A stretch of 64,000 nucleotides of DNA from Ovoidimarina sp963698645. GTDB taxonomy: Bacteria > Pseudomonadota > Alphaproteobacteria > Rhodobacterales > Rhodobacteraceae. Positions 62,531 through 64,000 of this stretch are shown piece by piece (positions within the stretch are counted from its first letter, which is position 1; each line of letters begins with the position of its first letter). The DNA lies in NCBI GenBank assembly GCA_963698645.1, contig CAVORP010000006.1:62001-126000 (forward strand), given 5' to 3'. A program made the position numbers and the translations under genes. The notes below the pieces were generated by a model, which made no database searches, was not told the origin of the DNA, and saw only the letters and a program-made list of their open reading frames with translations.

Positions 62531-63893
62531 TTAGGCCCGCTCGAACCCGCGGGCGATTTCCCAGTCGGTGACGACCTTGTCGAAGGCACGCTGTTCCCAC
62601 TCGGCGGCGTGAGTGTAGTGATCGACCACCTCGTCGCCGAACGCCGCGCGCATCATCTTCGAGCCGCGCAATGCCTCGGTCGCGGCGCGCAGGGTCGACG
62701 GAATGCGGTCGGTGGCCTCATAGGCGTCGCCGGTGAACGGGTCGCCGCAATCCAGCCCCTCCTCGATCCCCGCCAGCCCGGCCGCGATCATCGCCGCGAT
62801 CGTGACATAGGGGTTCATGTCGGCGCCCGGCAGGCGGCATTCCATGCGGATGGCCTTGCTGCCATCGCCGCAAAGCCGGTAGGCCGCGGTGCGGTTGTCC
62901 ACCGACCAGACCTTGGCAGTGGGCGCAAAGGTCCCCTCGCGAAAGCGTTTGTAGCTGTTCACATAGGGCGCGAAGAACACGGTATAATCACCGAGATATT
63001 TCAGCAGGCCACCGGAAAAGGCGCGCATCGTCTTGGACATGCCCAGCGGCGCGTCGGGGTCGTAGAAGGCCGGCGTGTCGTCGTTCCAGAGCGACAGGTG
63101 CACATGGCTGGCGGACCCCACCCTGTCCTCGTGCCACTTGGGCAGGAAACTGATCGCCGCGCCCCTGCTGCCAGCCCACTTCCTTGGCCGCGTGTTTCGC
63201 GATCGAGTGGTATTCGGCCGTCTCCAGCGCACCGGCGTAACGGATGTTCAATTCTTCTTGCCCGGCCTCGGCCTCGCCCTTGGTGCCCTCGACCGGGATG
63301 CCCGAGGCGTAAAGACCGTTGCGCAAGGGCCCGCATCACGCCCTTCTTCCTTGGTGGTCTGCAGGATGTGGTAATCCTCGTTATAGCCCGAGATCGGCTC
63401 GAGATCGCGGAAGCCCGACTTGCGGATCTCGTCATAGCTTTTCGCGAAGACGAAGAATTCCAGCTCGGTCGCGGCGATCACGTCAAAGCCAAGCGCCTTG
63501 GCCCGCGCAAGCTGGGTCTTGAGCATCTGGCGGGGACTGATCGCGCACGGGCGCATGGCCGTGGTGGTCAAGGATGTCGGACAGCACGATCGCCGTGCCT
63601 TCGAGCCAGCCCGCGATCCGCAGGGTCGAAAGATCGGGCCGCATCGTGTAGTCGCCATAGCCCCGCTCCCAGCTTGTCGAGGCATAGCCCGAGACGGTGT
63701 GCATCTCGAGATCCGTCGCCAGAAGGTAGTTGCAGCAATGCGTCTCGGCATGGGCGCTGTCGAGGAAATGCTGGACATGAAACCGCTTGCCCATGAGCCG
63801 GCCCTGCATGTCCACGATGCAGACCAGTACAGTGTCGATCTGACCGGTATCGGCCAGGGTGCCAAGATCTTCGAGGGAGAGCTGTCCGCGCAT
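62531..63893 (-). CDS. Glutamine synthetase family protein (gamma-glutamylamine synthetase-like), four frame breaks
   Basis: A ligase of about 450 residues with the beta-grasp start, Ala-Thr-Glu-Leu-Glu-Phe-Phe-Val-Phe (metal site), His-Val-His-Leu-Ser-Leu-Trp and Pro-Gly-Ala-Asp-Met-Asn-Pro-Tyr. It is of the kind that joins glutamate to amines such as putrescine or ethanolamine rather than ammonia, judged by the neighbouring aldehyde and alcohol dehydrogenases. As printed, extra bases near 63543-63547, 63341-63343, 63325-63326 and 63157-63158 split it into pieces in different frames. Removing them gives one intact protein. The amine substrate is not readable. Confidence 0.83.
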
Positions 63894-63938
63894 CGGTGTC
63901 GTCCTTGGATTCTATTGGGTGCGGTTTCTTGGTGGATA

Positions 63939-63965
63939 CGGCCCCGGGGATCGCCCCCGGGGCCG
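63939..63965 (-). terminator. Strong GC-rich hairpin, probable terminator of the gene entering from the right
   Basis: A perfect 11-bp stem (63939-63949 with 63955-63965) encloses a 5-nt loop, 13 bp after the stop of the gene at the window edge. No T-run follows on the minus strand, so it may also act as a processing or mRNA-stability structure. Confidence 0.5.
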
Positions 63966-63978
63966 CAAGTCGTTCGGA

Positions 63979-64000
63979 TCAGCCGTTGGTATACGGCGGA
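63979..64000 (-). CDS. C-terminal end of a gene truncated by the window edge
   Basis: A stop codon TGA (63981-63979) closes a frame that reads Pro-Pro-Tyr-Thr-Asn-Gly at its end. This length is too short for identification. The position before a polyamine- or amine-type glutamine synthetase would suit a periplasmic binding protein of an ABC transporter, but that is a guess from context. Confidence 0.3.

Noticed and set aside
1..64000. CRISPR arrays, insertion sequences, prophage or integron structures
   Set aside because: I saw no regularly spaced repeats, transposase-like proteins, integrases or terminal repeats anywhere in the window.

Overview
The window looks like a chromosome segment from a Rhodobacterales (Roseobacter-group) alphaproteobacterium. 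It is GC-rich. It carries a Shemin-type 5-aminolevulinate synthase, a zwf-pgl-pgi operon, a DUF5930-type M23 peptidase next to a bactofilin, rodZ and ispG side by side, and carnitine and corrinoid one-carbon genes of the kind common in that group. This assignment is inferred from gene content; no 16S rRNA gene is present.

Layout. 1-1,341: end of a cytochrome c gene and a Ppx/GppA phosphatase. 1,592-7,685: a one-carbon module (virulence-factor domain protein, MetF-like reductase, HAD phosphatase, methyltetrahydrofolate methyltransferase, RamA-like corrinoid activase) without its corrinoid protein. 7.7-12.1 kb: tRNA-Gly, a thioesterase, then zwf-pgl-pgi on the minus strand behind a palindromic LacI-type operator. 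12.2-24.8 kb: a radical SAM protein, DUF924, an MFS transporter, queA, a large AsmA-like protein, bcp, DUF455, M23 peptidase with bactofilin, and two small membrane proteins. 25-37.7 kb: housekeeping and envelope genes (prfB, PBP1A, amidase, RidA, aminotransferase, M48-TPR protease, DsbA-like protein, ispG, rodZ, hemA with an FNR-type box). 37.8-42.7 kb: M20 peptidase, alpha/beta hydrolase, tRNA-Asp, a monooxygenase-fold protein, an OtnC-like aldolase and a phosphohexomutase. 42.8-50.3 kb: a minus-strand surface-glycan operon (radical SAM, pyruvyl transferase, three glycosyltransferases, flippase, sulfotransferase). 50.7-56.8 kb: divergent copper (copA-cueR) and arsenate (arsRC-gapJ-arsJ) resistance units. 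56.8-63.9 kb: carnitine-to-glycine-betaine genes (BKACE, SDR, carnitine dehydrogenase-thioesterase) behind a glutamine synthetase/aldehyde dehydrogenase/alcohol dehydrogenase module.

The genes join up metabolically. Carnitine would be converted to glycine betaine at the right end, and the left-end module is of the type used for corrinoid-dependent demethylation of methylated amines into tetrahydrofolate. The middle holds envelope growth, surface glycan and heme genes.

A strong caveat runs through the window. About twenty single-base frame breaks interrupt otherwise intact, conserved proteins. Nearly all look like one extra base, often in short homopolymers. They are best read as sequencing or assembly errors rather than pseudogenes. 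Two apparent gene fusions (flippase-sulfotransferase and CopA-CueR) are probably products of the same errors. Coordinates below span whole genes across these breaks.
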